Part shown: piece after piece, positions 11,502-25,305 of the stretch
Numbering within the stretch: the stretch's first letter is position 1
Layout: every line of letters begins with the position of its first letter
Source of the DNA: Shinisaurus crocodilurus
Lineage: Eukaryota; Chordata; Lepidosauria; Squamata; Shinisauridae
Length of the DNA stretch: 64,000 nt
Assembly: GCA_021292165.1 (NCBI GenBank)
Contig: JAHFWL010000442.1
Coordinates: forward strand, 1-64,000
Reading direction: 5' to 3'
The notes under the pieces: model-generated
Told to the model about the DNA's origin: nothing
The model's input: only the letters and a program-made list of their open reading frames with translations
Database searches by the model: none
Translations under genes and position numbers: made by a program

Positions 11502-13384
11502 GTAAGTATCAAGATTATTGTCATTTTCTGTAGTTTAACTCAATTTGATAGCTCTGTCTATAACACTGCTGTTTTGAAAGGGCAGCCTGCGAGCATTGTT
11601 TATGCAGCATATAATGCTGTCAGAAGTGCCTGCATAAATGTTCATGAGATGGCAGTTTAGCAATACCAGTCTTGGAAAGAAAGGAATACAATTCACCCTT
11701 CTCAATTTTTTTCTTGATGTATTCCTTCTAATTAGTAATTATTTTCCTTTCTAATTAAACTGGATACACTAGCTGAATACAAATAAGTTTACTTAGGCTC
11801 CTAGACTCATTTAGAAAGAAAATGATGGAAAACAAATAGCTACTTTGCATAGTCTACTCTCATTTAAAAACCACTAATAAATATAAGCAATGCCTTTTAT
11901 GCTCATAATTATAATTACCATTAATCTGCAAATATAATTAGCTTATATAGAAATGAACCTTCACCTAGTTAAAATTTGCAGCTAGACCAATATAAATAAC
12001 ATACAGATTAATTCAGTGAGAAAGGTTGGCTTTTTGTTTTTCTGCCTTTTCAAGATGCCTAAGGCTTCTGTCCGAAGATCTCAATTTACAAAGCCAACTA
12101 AGCTGGAGTACTTTTATTGATGTGGATTCATTCACACTGATTTCAGGATCAAGTAATATGTAGTCATGAAAGGCTCCAATGTGGCTGATGGAGCCCATCC
12201 TTTTACTCAAATATTTCACTAGGATTTGTAGATGCTCAGCATTTGGCAAGACAAAACCTCCAGAATATGAAGGTGATTGCTCTCATCATTCCACAAAAGA
12301 TTAAATGTTGTGGTCTATTAATTAGGACTAAAACGACCTATATGCAAGAATTCCAGCTTCAGATAGGTGAAACATTCCTTGGCTCATTTTGGAATTGGCT
12401 CAATATTTATTAGCTTTTTTGGCAAGCATTTGGAAAAAACTTATCTGAGGGTTCTTTTCTGACCCATATATACTGGTGGTGCACCTTGCAATGCACGCAC
12501 ATCATTGTATTGTCCTCTGATAATTGTATTTTAATTTTAATTTAACCAGCATGTATTTGACAACACCAGCAATGATAGCCACTTAGGATGCAATCCTATG
12601 CATGTTTAGACAGAAAAAAGTCTTACAACTCCTGGCTGGGGCATGCTGTGAGTTGTAGGACTTTTTTCTATCTAAACATGCATAGGATTGTGCCTTAGAA
12701 ATTCAGTCCTCCCACCCAAACAAACACACATAAGAACAAGTGAGGGTTTTAGATCTGGATGGGGAACAGCAACCTCATAAATAAATTGCAAGAAACCATC
12801 ATGAAATTGGCCAAAATAAAGAAGATACTCATCAGAGAAAATGCTGCTTGGTTGGATTGACTGGTAATGTAATTCACAGAATCAATGACAGTTTCATCAA
12901 CAGAAAGGTTATGATCATTAAAGAACTTCTGTATATGCACCAAGAAATTAGCTAGCTTGTAGTTCAAATAATTTCACAGCAATTAATGAGAGTTTATTGA
13001 GAACAAGGGACTAATATTAAAGGACTTCTGCACATGTGCCTGCAAATCAGCTGGTTTTGGCAATGGTATATTGACAACTGACAGCACATGGGCAGGATCT
13101 CATTTAACAGAGAAGCCAGAGAAGAACTTCTGGCAGTAATGGACAAATTCACTTACTGAACCAGATAATATCTAACTTCAGCACCATCACTCATTCTAGA
13201 TTAATTTGTTTCAGTGGCCTACTCCCAAGTAAGACTATATTCATTCCATTGATTTCAGTGGAACTGTTACCAAGTAAGTGGTTTGATTATTGCTATCTAG
13301 ACCTGTTTTATCAGGAGAGATCATATTTTGTCAGCTAGGTCTTTTCCCCATATTATAATATTTCCCATTTTGTTTTTCATATAG
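11502..13384 (+). other. DAB1: DAB1 intron within the PTB domain
   Basis: This 1.9 kb AT-rich intron joins two phase-0 exons. It contains one Harbinger-like foldback MITE (12586-12694, listed separately). In 11502-12580 and 12700-13384 I see no gene or repeat with definable ends. The donor is gtaagtatc and the acceptor tttttcatatag. Confidence 0.9.
12586..12694. mobile_element. Short foldback MITE, Harbinger-like, TTA duplication
   Basis: This is a 109-bp near-palindrome whose arms start GGATGCAATCCTATGCATG and continue into a 'gtttagacagaaaaaagtc' block. The arms, about 45 bp each, differ at only a few positions. It is bounded by TTA at 12583-12585 and 12695-12697. A 3-bp TWA duplication with an imperfect GGxxCAATCC terminus suggests PIF/Harbinger. 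It shares its ends with the copies at 45223, 59082 and 47034. Confidence 0.75.
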
Positions 13385-14084
<700 letters not shown>

Positions 14085-14123
14085 ACAATTTTGGAAGAAG
14101 ATGTAGAAGATCCTGTTTACCAG
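14085..14123 (+). CDS. DAB1: DAB1 cassette exon with Y198 (exon 7b type)
   Basis: Thirteen codons, TILEEDVEDPVYQ, correspond to mouse residues 187-199. The Tyr is Y198, a Src-family target after Reelin stimulation. The exon is 39 nt and phase 0 at both ends, so skipping keeps the frame. In chick, developmentally regulated omission of the exons carrying Y198 and Y220 produces an early form with reduced signalling (published knowledge). The exon size, phase and a weak acceptor (aaag) fit the same regulation here. The next exon starts with Tyr, so the YQYI motif is split exactly at the junction. Confidence 0.96.
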
Positions 14124-14229
14124 GTAATTTCTGAAGCCGTATACAAACAGTTTCAGAAATAGACTTAGGAATGTGTTTTGGTTGTTCAATAGAACTCCAG
14201 CACTTTAAAAAAAAATTGTTTACAGCGCC

Positions 14230-14678
14230 ATCCAATGTGGCTGCCTGTAACCCTTCGAATTTGGAGGATTACGGGCATCCAATGGAGGGTGAAAAGAGCA
14301 CAGAGGCAAAGGTCCCCTTCGCACTCCTCCCACCCTGCAAAAGACTTAGACGGCCAGTTTCGGCCATCTAGGTCTTCTGCCCTGGAGCACAAGGAGAACA
14401 GGCTGAGGTGTCGCCAAAATACATTGTATCTTGGCAGAGCCTGTCTCCTCCCCTCCCCGCCCCCTGGAACGCCCACCACACACCAGCGCCAAGGTCGGTC
14501 TTCTGATCTCAGAGCTGCACTTCTTTCCATTTGGGCTGTGAGGGTGAAGGGAGAGCACTCCGAATCCGGAGTCCCACCTCTGACCTCGGAGTGCGTTTCC
14601 AAGGTTGGAGCTGGGACTCTGAATGTTCTTATGGCTGTCTAGACTCTGTCTAGATGGCCATGGGATGGATTGCACCCT
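14230..14678. mobile_element. Long GC-richer member of the Harbinger-like family
   Basis: Homologous to 41340-41755 and, in reverse orientation, to part of 47034-47352. Shared landmarks are a start near 'tggctgcc-gtaac', GGAGGATTACGGGCATCC, 'ggcagagcct', and an end with paired 'gtctaga' motifs. The end ggattgcaccctta matches the GGATTGTGCC terminus of the short MITEs. There is no transposase, so it is non-autonomous. Compositionally it stands out from the AT-rich intron and produces long spurious open frames on both strands. Confidence 0.7.
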
Positions 14679-15112
14679 TAGGTACCCAAGAAATAAGCTA
14701 TGAAAATTACAAAATATCTGCAAAACATTCATTTCTAAGTAGTATTGCTAATGTTAAATTCTAAAAGTAATATATTAAGCATCTCTTGAAAAGTAGTTTT
14801 CAGTATTAAAACCTGTACTACAGGTTTATTCATATATATTTTTTAATTTGTGACAACTTTTGCCCATTTAAAGAGCTGACAGATATAGTCAAATTCTTGA
14901 CTGCATATTACCACCTTTCTCTACAAGTTTTAAGTTCAAAGTTAAACACTTAATCTGAATTAATATCACTGACTTTTGAAATCAGTCTGAGATTCTCAGC
15001 TACCCAGCAGACTAACGTTTTCTACTTCAACAGAAAGAGGAGAGATGGAGAAATATTCTGATTGCTTATGTTTAATAAACTGGACTTATTTAAAAGGCAT
15101 GAGATGCTGGAT

Positions 15113-15240
15113 CAGGGGTGGGCAGAAGGTAGATCTCCAGATGTTTTGGATTTCTACTCCCAAAAGCCCCTGCCAGCATGGCCTGATCAGTAATGCTGGG
15201 AGTCCAAAACATCTGGAGATCTACTTTCTGCCCACCCCTG
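15113..15240. mobile_element. hAT foldback MITE, 128 bp
   Basis: The left end CAGGGGTGGGCAGAAGGTAG and the right end, CTACTTTCTGCCCACCCCTG, are inverted repeats. Inner arms also pair ('agatctccagatgttttgga' with its complement). The flanks tgctggat (15105-15112) and tgctagac (15241-15248) agree at six of eight positions, consistent with an aged 8-bp hAT target duplication. Confidence 0.8.
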
Positions 15241-15565
15241 TGCTAGACTACTCATTCTAAAGTTATACTTCATTGATAAAATGACCCTCAGCTGAGTTAA
15301 TAGGAGAGAGTCTTAAATTTCCCAAAAAAACAACTAAGGCTTCAGTCCTATGCCCTTGGGAATGTGTCCCACGGGCCTTAGGCTATTGTGGACCTCCTTC
15401 TCTGCAGATGAAGAGGGAGATCCATGTGCAGAGAAGGAGGTCCTCAAGTGAAGGCCTCGTTGTAGTAGCATGAGCCACCACCACCATCGCTTTACTTCTG
15501 TCACTGCTCCAGTGGTGGTAGGAGGGGAAAGGGGCATGTCAGGGGTGTCCGTGAAGCAACCTGGA

Positions 15566-15607
15566 GCTGTCATTCTTTAAAAGAAGGCTGTCATTCTTTA
15601 AAAGAAG
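15566..15607. repeat. 21-bp tandem duplication
   Basis: GCTGTCATTCTTTAAAAGAAG occurs twice back to back without a mismatch, indicating a recent slippage duplication. Confidence 0.95.
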
Positions 15608-16520
15608 GCTGAAATGGCCAAGAAAAGTGGGTTTCGCACTTCCTGTCCTGGCTGAAATGAGCCAATATGGCATACGAAGCAGCAGAAGCTTCACCACATA
15701 GTCTTCCCTCTACCTGCCATAGGATTGTTCTCCCCTGACATTGAGCTGCTGGCATTCTGAGCCATAATGAAGCAAATGTATTTGAAAAGACAGATAATCC
15801 AAAGCTCATGGCTGGTAAAGCCTATGGTTTGGTTCCAGGCTAAGTTAGTTGCACTTAGGCTTTCACTATATTTTCAAAACATGAGAGCTGGAGAAACATG
15901 GGCCCTTTACATCTAAGAAGGAAGGGATGTGTTTGAAAATGTAAAGGTAACACTAGAGATTTTTCTGAGAAGGTGCATAATCTTTGGACCCACATCCAGA
16001 ATTTTGCCCTACATGATTTCATAAAGAACTGCACAGGATATCCTTCCCATGTTACTTATTCAAAAATAGCAAGGGGGAAAAGCCCCCTTTATAAACTGAA
16101 AGCTGAAATTTAACTTATTTCACTTGTCCATTCTCCCAGCCTCCCTATAACAGATTAATGATTAAAGGTACTATAAGCAGCCCAGAGGCTTCTTTATGAT
16201 CTCACATAAGTCCACAGTAAAAATTCCCAGTAGCTTCTGTGGAAACAGAACTGAAGCTTTGGTTGTGTCTCTGTTGAGAAAGCAGCAGGAAACTTGTCCA
16301 ATGACAATTAGCAAAGTTCCATATCTCCTTTATTTCTCTTTCATAAAAGAAAGTTGCATTATATGCCTTTCAGCAAAAGTCAATTGCTCCTGTGCCAGCT
16401 TGTACTTTGAACCCACTTCTTTACTGCTTGTCTATGGTTATTTCTTCTGAAGTTCCAAATTGCCTTTTTCTCCTTTCTGTTTCATCTCTGACCTTTCTTC
16501 TTTGGCTGCTGATGTAATAG

Positions 16521-16724
<204 letters not shown>

Positions 16725-17559
16725 TAGTTCGCAGAGTATCATTTCACCATTAACTTGTTTATTTCTTACAGCATTTTTTTTTTAAAATGTCAGAATTTAT
16801 TTTATTTTTTTATGTAGGTTGACTCTTACTATTGTTTATATTACCAGGAGTCCACAAATTCTGTCTGGGCTTATTAGCCAAAAATTAGTTGTACTAGCCA
16901 GCAATAATATAATTACATTGCCTCACATATAGAATGTGTTTCCCTTTCCACTCAACAAGTGCCAGCATGCCTCTTCCACAAAATTAAGGAGAAGGGTTAA
17001 TGTATTTAATTTACTTACTACATTTCTATGCCATCCAAGAGCCCAAGCTCTCCAATTGTTGTTGGCGTTGTTCCTTATAAGCCTGAACTCCTCATAAATA
17101 TACATACATAAATGAACTTTCTGATAAATAAACATTGCCTCCACTTCCCTGCCAAGCCCCAGCTCAGCACAACAAGCACCCCTTTTCAAAGGGAAGGTTA
17201 AAAAGGCTGAGACACAGTCTTTCCCTCTCTCCCAAAGGAATCCACTCCAGATTTTTCTTCCTTCCCTGCCGCAGCTTCCCTAAACAAACCAGTTTTTTGT
17301 TATTGTAGTTTCTTATCTAAATCAGCCTCCAAGGAAGTTGGCCTTCTTTCTTTCTAGTTTGGAAAGTGAGAGTAAGACATAGAAGCCAGTTGCAAATGGG
17401 CCTGGGGAGTGGAGAAAGGCTGAGGGAAGTAAAGGGAAATTTGAAATTGCCCTGTGCCTTTTCCCATCCTGTTAATCAACTAACTAAAGTGGCACAGGAG
17501 CTTGTTGACTGGGAGGCATTTGGAAGGAATATATTATCAGGGTGAGAGATGGAGGTTGG

Positions 17560-18310
17560 CTCTTGGTGCTGAGTGTGATGATTCTAGTTCTAGTTAAAGG
17601 GGAAATACCTATTGAGGTTTGTATATAGTGTGCCTGGGGTATATGATTGACAGCTACAGTGAATGGAATGTTCAGATGCAGCTTACATGTGATTGGCTGG
17701 GGAAGGAGTGACTGGATTTTTAAAAAAGTTAGTTAGGGAGTTAGGGAGCAAGAGTTGGACTTAAAAGAAGGGAGGTAGGATGTAGAGAGATGGGAAGGTT
17801 TGAGAAATTAGTCTGTTGGAAGTGTGAAAAGTGCTTATCTCTAGATAAATATTTAATTACCTGTATTTGCCTGAAACCCAAATTTGACCCCTTAATCCCT
17901 TATGTTCCCTGACCCTGTTTTCCTACCTGTGTTCCCAAAATAAATCTTGTTCTTTTTGTGTGAAAAGATCCTGTTTTGCATTTATAATTATATATAAGCC
18001 TTTGGTTAACCCCACGTGCCTCACAAGGGACACACGCTACTGAGGGGTTTGGTGGCAGCATACCTAAAGGGAAAAATCCCACAACAGGTGGGCTAAAATA
18101 GTGGAAAAGAACAGCCTCTATTAAGTTTGCCAGGCTGGGTGGCATGAAAGCCCCGGCGGTGGTAGCTCTATAGCAGTGTGGTGATAGGCACTGGCTATCT
18201 GGGAGTTGCACCTGGGTGGACGGGGCAGATCCTGAAGAGAGACAGGTGTCCTTGGTCACTAGGTGAGGCGGCAACACCCCACCTGGTTATAGGGTGAGGG
18301 GCAGTTGTCG
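17560..18310 (+). mobile_element. Probable LTR-retroelement fragment (LTR plus leader)
   Basis: A polyadenylation signal AATAAA at 17939-17944, followed by a T-rich stretch, leads to a GC-richer leader-like segment beginning near 'gggtttggtggcagcatacc' (18046-18065). This LTR-then-TTTGG junction is typical of retroviral-type LTR elements. No gag or pol frame follows, so it is a remnant. Exact LTR borders and target duplication were not found. The assignment rests on layout only. Confidence 0.4.
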
Positions 18311-18641
18311 CACTGAATACCAGGAGAAGGATAATGCTGTAGGATGGGAGTGAAAGGGACTGTGCTGGGGAAGCAGCTTTGAACATGGAAAGGGGGGAAA
18401 TGAGCTGAGCAGCACCAGAGAGAAACTGAAAATGGTGTGGCAATGCTCTCTCCCACCCCGAGCCCATCAGTCAGATCTGCAGTATTTCCAGGAAGGACGG
18501 GGAAGAAACCCTTGCAGATGCCATTCAGAACTAGAGAATACAGACTGTCTCCAAAAATTTACACCAGGTTCTTCTTCACCAAGATCAAAGACTTTTTCAC
18601 CCCTGGCTTGTCAGTGAGTGGGTTTGTTGAAGGCTGTGTAT

Positions 18642-18667
18642 AACACACACACACACACACACACACA
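18642..18667. repeat. (AC)13 microsatellite
   Basis: An uninterrupted AC dinucleotide run. Confidence 0.97.
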
Positions 18668-19395
18668 AGCATTGAGTCCTTAGTTTAATTTGCATTGGAC
18701 ACGTTATACATAATCATGGAGTCTGCACACTTTTCAGCTAAACTGAATATTCTTCCCTTTGAGAAAACTGTCCTTGAGGGTGGTTTAAAATAGGTTATTC
18801 AGTCTATATTTGAGAGGAGGATGTAACTCAGATCAGACCAACAAGACCACATATTTCAATGCTTAGCATATTTCTGACACTTAATAAATATTTGGTAGTA
18901 GCAGTAGATGTTTGGCCAATTTAGCAATGTGAATATCCAGAGAATAAAGGTATTGGTACAACAACAACAATCCCAAAGCATTAGTCATTATAAGGAATGA
19001 CATTTTCAGTGGATGGTCTCAAGCTAACAGTCAGTCTTTTTTGTGTTCTGAGGTGAGTTCTCAGCATTGCAGGAAAATTGGCCTGGGATGTAATATTTAC
19101 GCTAACTGAGAGGTTTTAGTGTGTGCACACTCATTTGGGAGTGAGGCCAATTGGACTGGCTTTCAATTAAATACAACCGTGCAAATGGGTCTATAAAAGT
19201 CACTAGCCTGAAACCATTTTAACCAGTCCACCTGCCTAAATTTAAAAAATACCTGTTTAGCCATTTTTGGCCCAAAAGGAAAGTGACTTATATAAAGCTA
19301 GCCTACATGTTCACCTAGAGGCTATTTTTGTTTGGATCAATTAACCATGCAAGAACTCCAAGCTCATGCATATCATATTCCTATCTTAATCTTAA

Positions 19396-19488
<93 letters not shown>

Positions 19489-21030
19489 TAGCATACATTG
19501 CAAGAGTAACAAGTTTTCATTAATTTTCAACATTCACAGGGTTGTCTAACGTTGCTTTGCAGAGTTACCATAGCAGATCTTAAAACACATCCAGCTCACT
19601 TGCTTTTTCTTTCTTATACACATTTCTCTTTGTCTTTAAGACACTTCCCTTCATTTTACCCAATGTATTGCTTTCTCTATTAGATAATCCTCTAAAATTC
19701 AATTTGTGGCCAGATCACCCAGTTTGTCTCTATCTGATTTAGATATCCAAGGACACACTGTATTAATGGTAGACCATGAATGTCTAAATGACCTTGGCTA
19801 AATGACTTAAACAACAGCGCAGTGTTCCCTTATTCTCTTCTCCTTATTCACTGTACTTTATAATACTACTACAATTGATTTAAGGCAGTACTCATTTTCA
19901 TTTTGGAAGAGGTTAACATTGGCAACCTATTTCCTGTTCTGCTGCTATATATGGGCGCCAGAATTAATTGGCTGGATAGTTAGAAATTGGTGAGTGAAAA
20001 TAAATTGTGTACAACAGCTACAAACATGTGTAAGCTGCAAAATTAATTTGATGCCTGTACTGACTTTGGATCCTATACCTACATTATGCCTTTCCCACTT
20101 CCTTCCTATTGTGATGATGACCAGCAATCCTTGGCCTTTTGACAGCCGTCTCCTGACAAAGCCTCCCAGTAAAAATTCTACTGGAATACATGTGAGCAAA
20201 GACAAGTAAAGCAGGCTTTGCAAAATGGTGCTTCTTCAGTGTCTCTTGTGTACCTCTTGAATATCACAGCTCTCTCTCAGCATGTGAAATTAAACCTTGC
20301 TGAAACACAAGCTTCTTAATGAGCTCTTTTTTCTTCATACATTTTTCCAGAGCCTTCCCATTATACACACATGTCAGGTTCTGCTTGTCGCAGTGTTTTT
20401 AGCAACAGGAGGCAAACCATAAATACCCTTCACTAAGCCTGTCACTCAAGTCACAATAAAACCTAATCTTCCCATCAACATGTCCAAACTATCTGTTTAC
20501 AATTTTATGAAGGCTTTCAAACAACTCATCACAGTGCTATATTAAGATGTATCTGTCCCCCCTTTTCCTGATTCCCCACTGTCTGCAATTGATTAGTCAT
20601 GTATCCCTGGGTAGAATAGGTGTCATCTGTTTGCAAATCAGGATATTAAGACTCAACCCACACTGGTTATGATTTGAATGGGTACAGGTCCTCTGAAAGG
20701 TATATGCCAGCTAAACTGTGGCTTCATTGCATTCTTATTCAGTAGGAGTGTTAATCCAGATTGGTTAAAATATGCAGAGTAATTTTGCACAGACAGATGT
20801 AGTTGTGCAAGGGGTTGCACAACTGCAGGTGTGCAGAGGGGACTGCAAGGCACAAAATAGTCTACTTAGTCTGCCACAAATAAAAAACACAGCTTGGATC
20901 CCAAGATCATAGAGGAAAACTCACTGTGCTCAGCAAGTCATTAATTTCATGTCAGATGCATGTTTGTGAATATTAGGATAGGTATTTGCAATGCTATTTC
21001 TAACAGCTAGTAGAACCATACTGAACTTCA

Positions 21031-21471
21031 GAGGCGGTGCTAGGTACCGAAAAGATCCGGGGCTCAGGCCCACAGGACCAAAAAAAAAAAAGCACAAATT
21101 TGCATATGCTAATGTACATGTGCTCTAAAGTCTCTCTGTGTGTGTCTTTAAAGGACCCTGTCTACTAAGGACAACCCTATTTGTAAAAAGGGTGTATGGG
21201 CAGGGGAGAGGAGGGCAGCTGATTACAGAAAAAAAAAACTTAGGCAGAAAGATTCAAGGGGGAGGCAGCAGGAGGTGAAGCACATGTGGAGAAAAAGCCA
21301 TCTGATCCAGGGGGATCAGATGCAACAGAGAGCATCAGGGCTCCTGTACCTTTATTTTAGCAAGTGCCCATGGACAGCAGGGTGGTGGGGCAGATGGCCT
21401 CCCAAAGATTCGGTGCTCCAAATGAAAGTTTGGGGGCTCCAGCCCTACTGAGCCATCTCTAACACCGCCTC
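21031..21471. mobile_element. TIR element with GAGGCGGTG ends
   Basis: GAGGCGGTGCTAG at the left is matched by CTAACACCGCCTC at the right, a 13-bp inverted repeat with one mismatch, 441 bp apart. No open frame resembling a transposase lies between, so it appears non-autonomous. No clear target duplication was found. The superfamily is not assigned. Confidence 0.6.
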
Positions 21472-21712
21472 AGCTGGACTTTGTTATCTCATATTAGAAG
21501 GTCTGTAGAGATAGTAATGGGCTGGCACAGAATAATAATGGCAATCTGGGTATGCTTAATTCCCGAGCATCCCCAATTTTTTTGTCTTAAATGAGTGCTT
21601 GTTGGTAAAGGACTGTCTATTCAGGATTACTTCTCACCTCTATAGGCATACATTTTTTTACGTGGTAAAAATACCAAACGTCGTATTTCAGGCGGGAATA
21701 TGGGGTGGGGTA

Positions 21713-21848
21713 GCATTTTAAAATAATTTTAAAATACTGTTTTAATTGTCATGTTTTATTGCATTGTTTTAATTGTACATCACCCCGGGTGGCCAGGTGA
21801 CCGGCCAGATGGGCGATTAACAAATGTAATAATAAATAAATAAATAAA
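21713..21848 (+). mobile_element. LINE-type 3' end with (TAAA)n tail
   Basis: A 'ttttaattgtcatgtttt' region, a GC-rich 'ccccgggtggccaggtgaccggccagatgggcgatt' segment and 'aacaaatgtaataataaataaataaa' form the layout of CR1/L2-like 3' ends in reptiles. The same plan is seen at 59640-59822 and 58770-59050. The exact family is uncertain. Confidence 0.5.
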
Positions 21849-22027
21849 TTTTGTATTTCAAAGCGATCATTTTATCATCTACCTGCTTTCAGTTAATAGG
21901 ACTAACCCTTAATAACATGTCCTAATATGAATTTATTTAGGCCAAAATCCAACAGAAAACTTTCCTGCAGAAGCCCTTTTGAAATGACTGAATCAATGGG
22001 TGTGCATTGGAGAACTTTCTGCTAGAT

Positions 22028-22164
22028 CAGAAGTGGGCAAAATATGGCCTCCAGATGTTGTTGGTAAGCAACTCTCATCATCCCTCACCATTGACTGTGC
22101 CTTCTAAGGCTGATGGGAGTTGCAGTCCAACAACATCTTGAGGGCCGCATGTTGCCCACCCCTG
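22028..22164. mobile_element. hAT foldback MITE, 137 bp, with 7/8 target duplication
   Basis: Ends CAGAAGTGGGCAAAATATGG and GCATGTTGCCCACCCCTG are imperfect inverted repeats. Inner arms 'cagatgttgttgg' and 'ccaacaacatctt' also pair. The flanks tgctagat (22020-22027) and tgccagat (22165-22172) differ at one of eight positions, which is strong support for hAT-type insertion. Confidence 0.85.
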
Positions 22165-22983
22165 TGCCAGATTGCTTAAACCGCAGCATTTTAAGGAAGC
22201 GTAATCAATGACGTTTAGATTCTTGTCGTAATCTTGAAAACACATATCCAGGTCAGGATTTCTGTGCTGGCTGAATTTTCAACTCTTAGATGCATATTTT
22301 CGACTAAGAGACTGACTTGAAATTGCCAGCATTTTGAACGTACAAGTGCTATATGTGCACATAGCCCCCCCCGCCCCGCCCCCCCCCCCCGGTCTGAAAC
22401 CTCTGCTAATTAAGTGTTCATTCTACATTCCTGGAACATTTCAGGAAGATGGTGAAATTTTGAGGAAGAGCAGTTTAAGGACAAAAGAAGTTTTTAAAAA
22501 ATATCTGTCAAAAATGACTTTCACAAATGTATTGGCAACTTTTTTAGTCATACTTTCTGAAGAGATCAAAGGGTTCTCACCTAAAACATTGATGGCTTTC
22601 TGTCCTCCTTGTATTGGAGTTGGTGGAAACTATTTTTCTTCAAAGTTCCATTTCATTTTGTTTTTCAAATAAACTTTTTTTTAACATGGAATGATAGCCA
22701 ATGGGATTAACGTTAAGCCTGGGTATGCTCAGAAGCACCCTCCCTCATCACAACTGATTCAGAATGTTGGTGGTGGAATATTCTGTTTCCCAGTATTATT
22801 AATGGCTGAGAAAGAGAGCTGTGTAGCAGGCAGTGGGGGGTGGGCTGAATCTGCTGGGAAAGGCAGGCTGGTGGAGAGAGGTGGCTAATTCTGCTGGGAA
22901 AGGTGAGGAGGGCACTCCTTGTGCTCCTGTTTCCCAGCAGATTCAACACCCCCGCCTTCACCAGCCTGTCAAACAAAACTTGG

Positions 22984-23310
22984 TAGGAGCTGGGAGAGCT
23001 CATTGAGTCCTACTGAAGGGAGTAAGGTACAGTGGTGAGAGCAACAATGCTGTGTGAGCCTTGAGTCCTGTGGAGCAGCAAAAGAATGGGGAGGAGACGA
23101 CTTCAATTGCCTCCAGGAAAGGCAGGCAAAAGTTCAAGTGGGAAAGATGGTAGTCCCATATCTGTGTGAGATATGTGGGTTGAGCCAGGTGAACACCTTC
23201 CTGCCTTGATAGGAGCTGGGAGAATTCCTTGAGTTCTGCTGGAGGGTGTAATGTACAGTGGTTAAAGCCATGCATGTGAAAAGCCCATTGTTCTGTGGGG
23301 AAGGTCTAAA
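22984..23310. repeat. Diverged tandem duplication, period about 226 bp
   Basis: The block 'taggagctgggaga...cttgagt...ctggagg...gtacagtggt' starting at 22984 recurs at 23210 with moderate divergence. A further partial copy of 'ctgctgggaaaggcagg' is doubled at 22850-22910. Origin unknown. Confidence 0.6.
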
Positions 23311-24775
23311 AAAAGAGAGAGAAGTAAGTGGTCTTAAGTTTGTCATCAGTTTTCCACAACCCCACAGTCACCTCTGCATATCATATCTGTGGAGTTTATC
23401 TGTATTTTCTACTTCCTTAGGGAGGATGTGAGCCTTAGCTCAGAATTTTTCTGCTTTTTGGTGCTTGGTTGAAAACTGTAGCCTTAACTTCTTCTTTTTT
23501 GTAAACCAAAGATTTTTTGTTTATTGAATAAATATCGAAGCTTGGATGGTAAATGTGAGATACTTGTCACTAGTGGCTCAGTGCACAGTGTAGCAAGGGA
23601 CCATTATTAAAGCAGCACCCTTATAACTTAGATTTTTGTAACTAGTCAACATGCAGCTACTACTTGTCACCTTTGCAACCTATGCTATCAACTTGGTGTC
23701 ATGCTCTATATGTCTTCACAGAATATCGCTGGGTGCTCTTTAGCAATATACATCTTGTTGTGTGTCATTTGCATTTGATGATTCCTACTGTATTGTCATA
23801 TTTTAAGTTTACCTTGGTTTGTTTTTCTTGTAGCATCAGAAGTAGCATCCAGATGGCATCCTGGGTAGCATCTGTATGCACTGCCCTCCAGCAATGTGTG
23901 CAACTTGCTTGAGCAAGGCAGAAAACCTATTCCACAATCCACACAGACATTTTATCATCCCATTAGTGAAGCATTTATTTTTCTGGGAGCTTATATAGTA
24001 TTTTCTAGATGGCTGTTGTGGAAAGCATATGCCTGCATGAATGAAATACTTCCCAGATTTGGAAATTACACAAGGAAGCATTAATTAATTACAGCATTTG
24101 CTTCTTCATTCCTTTGAATTTCTACGCCTGGAATTACCTCTTGCCTTTCCAGTTTTATTCCTTCAAAGCAAAATTACCTTGTATATTTCCATTTTTCCAC
24201 CAGCAAGAGCCAGTAATATAGAGTGGGGGCAGGGAAACATACAGCATGAAGACATCAAGGCACAAGGTAATGCACATTACAGAGGGTTGTTGCCTTTGAT
24301 GACACCCATGTGTTTGTTGTAGTAATGTGTAGTTCCACTCTGACTTTCTGCACACTGTTAGTAAAATGCTACCAGTATCGTCCATCAATAATCCCTCTTC
24401 CTCACTTTATACTTTTGCAAAGTACATGAATATCAAAGCTAGAGATGCAGCTGTATTGGAGGCGCACCTAAAACACCTGGTGCAATATGGGGCAGTGATA
24501 TCACTAGCCTGTGCAGTGTATGGCCCACCAGTTATCCCTCTCCTGGTTCCAGACACCATGGGGCAAGACAGGGAAGCCCTAAGTATGGCCACTTCCATAC
24601 CTATTTAGGTATTGAAATCATAGCTGGAGAGAAATTGGAGATGTTGACAGGGTCATGTGATGGAACTGGGATGAGGGTGGATGTCCTACAGATGGACTGT
24701 CTTTTTGTAAGGGTTTCCCAGAAAAGAATTATAATAGGCTGCCACAAGCTGAACCTCCTTACACCCTAGAGAGGG

Positions 24776-24945
24776 TTTATTTATTTATTATTTATTTATT
24801 TACAGCATTTTTACCCCACTCTTCAGCCAAAAAAGGCTCCCAGAGTGGCTTACAAAGATTAATATTGGACAGTCCCTGCCCTTAGGCTTACAATCTAAAA
24901 GACATAATAACACAAAAGGAAAAGGGATTGGGAGGGAGGAGGAAG
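24776..24945 (-). mobile_element. Interspersed repeat 3' end, minus orientation
   Basis: A (TTTA)n start followed by 'cagcatttttaccccactcttcagcc' and 'ggctcccagagtggcttacaa' is the reversed tail of a common reptilian LINE- or SINE-like repeat. The family is not certain. Confidence 0.5.
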
Positions 24946-25024
24946 ATAGCAAAACTCAGGCACCAGTTCTTAGTTTCAAGTTTCTTATATATATATTTCT
25001 TTTTCCTTTTTTTTTTTTTCTTGC

Positions 25025-25305
25025 AGAGAAGGGCAAAACAAGCTCCCTGCAGCTGTTCCTTCTTTGGCCGATATATGGGGTCAGGCTGGTCTCCCCCTTG
25101 CTGTGATGTTACTCCTGGGAGGCATGGGGTGCAGCCTGGGTTCTCTGGCCAATGGATGAGGCCAGAGTCTGCCACCCCAGGGAACTGTCAGTTGGAGCTG
25201 TGTGTTTCTTCTGGCAGGGGTGGGTGAAGCGAGCTCCCTGCAGCTTCTCCCTCTTCAGCTGATGTATGGGGCCAAGCTGGTCTCCCCCTTGCTGTGATGT
25301 AAGCC
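25025..25305. repeat. Two related 90-bp blocks, 191 bp apart
   Basis: AGCTCCCTGCAGCTGTTCC through GGTCTCCCCCTTGCTGTGATG at 25041-25110 is repeated at 25232-25298 with about ten differences. It may be a duplicated segment of an unidentified repeat. Confidence 0.7.

Larger units (their letters stand above)
14124..16520 (+). other. DAB1: DAB1 intron between the Y198 and Y200/Y220 exons
   Basis: This 2.4 kb intron contains a long Harbinger-like element (14230-14678), a hAT foldback MITE (15113-15240) and a 21-bp tandem duplication (15566-15607). In 14690-15100 and 15620-16500 I see nothing definable beyond AT-rich sequence. Confidence 0.9.

Noticed and set aside
14186..14732. Long overlapping open frames on both strands (up to 138 codons)
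   Set aside because: They fall in a GC-rich non-autonomous repeat that is copied at 41340 with different frames open. No protein is conserved between the copies.
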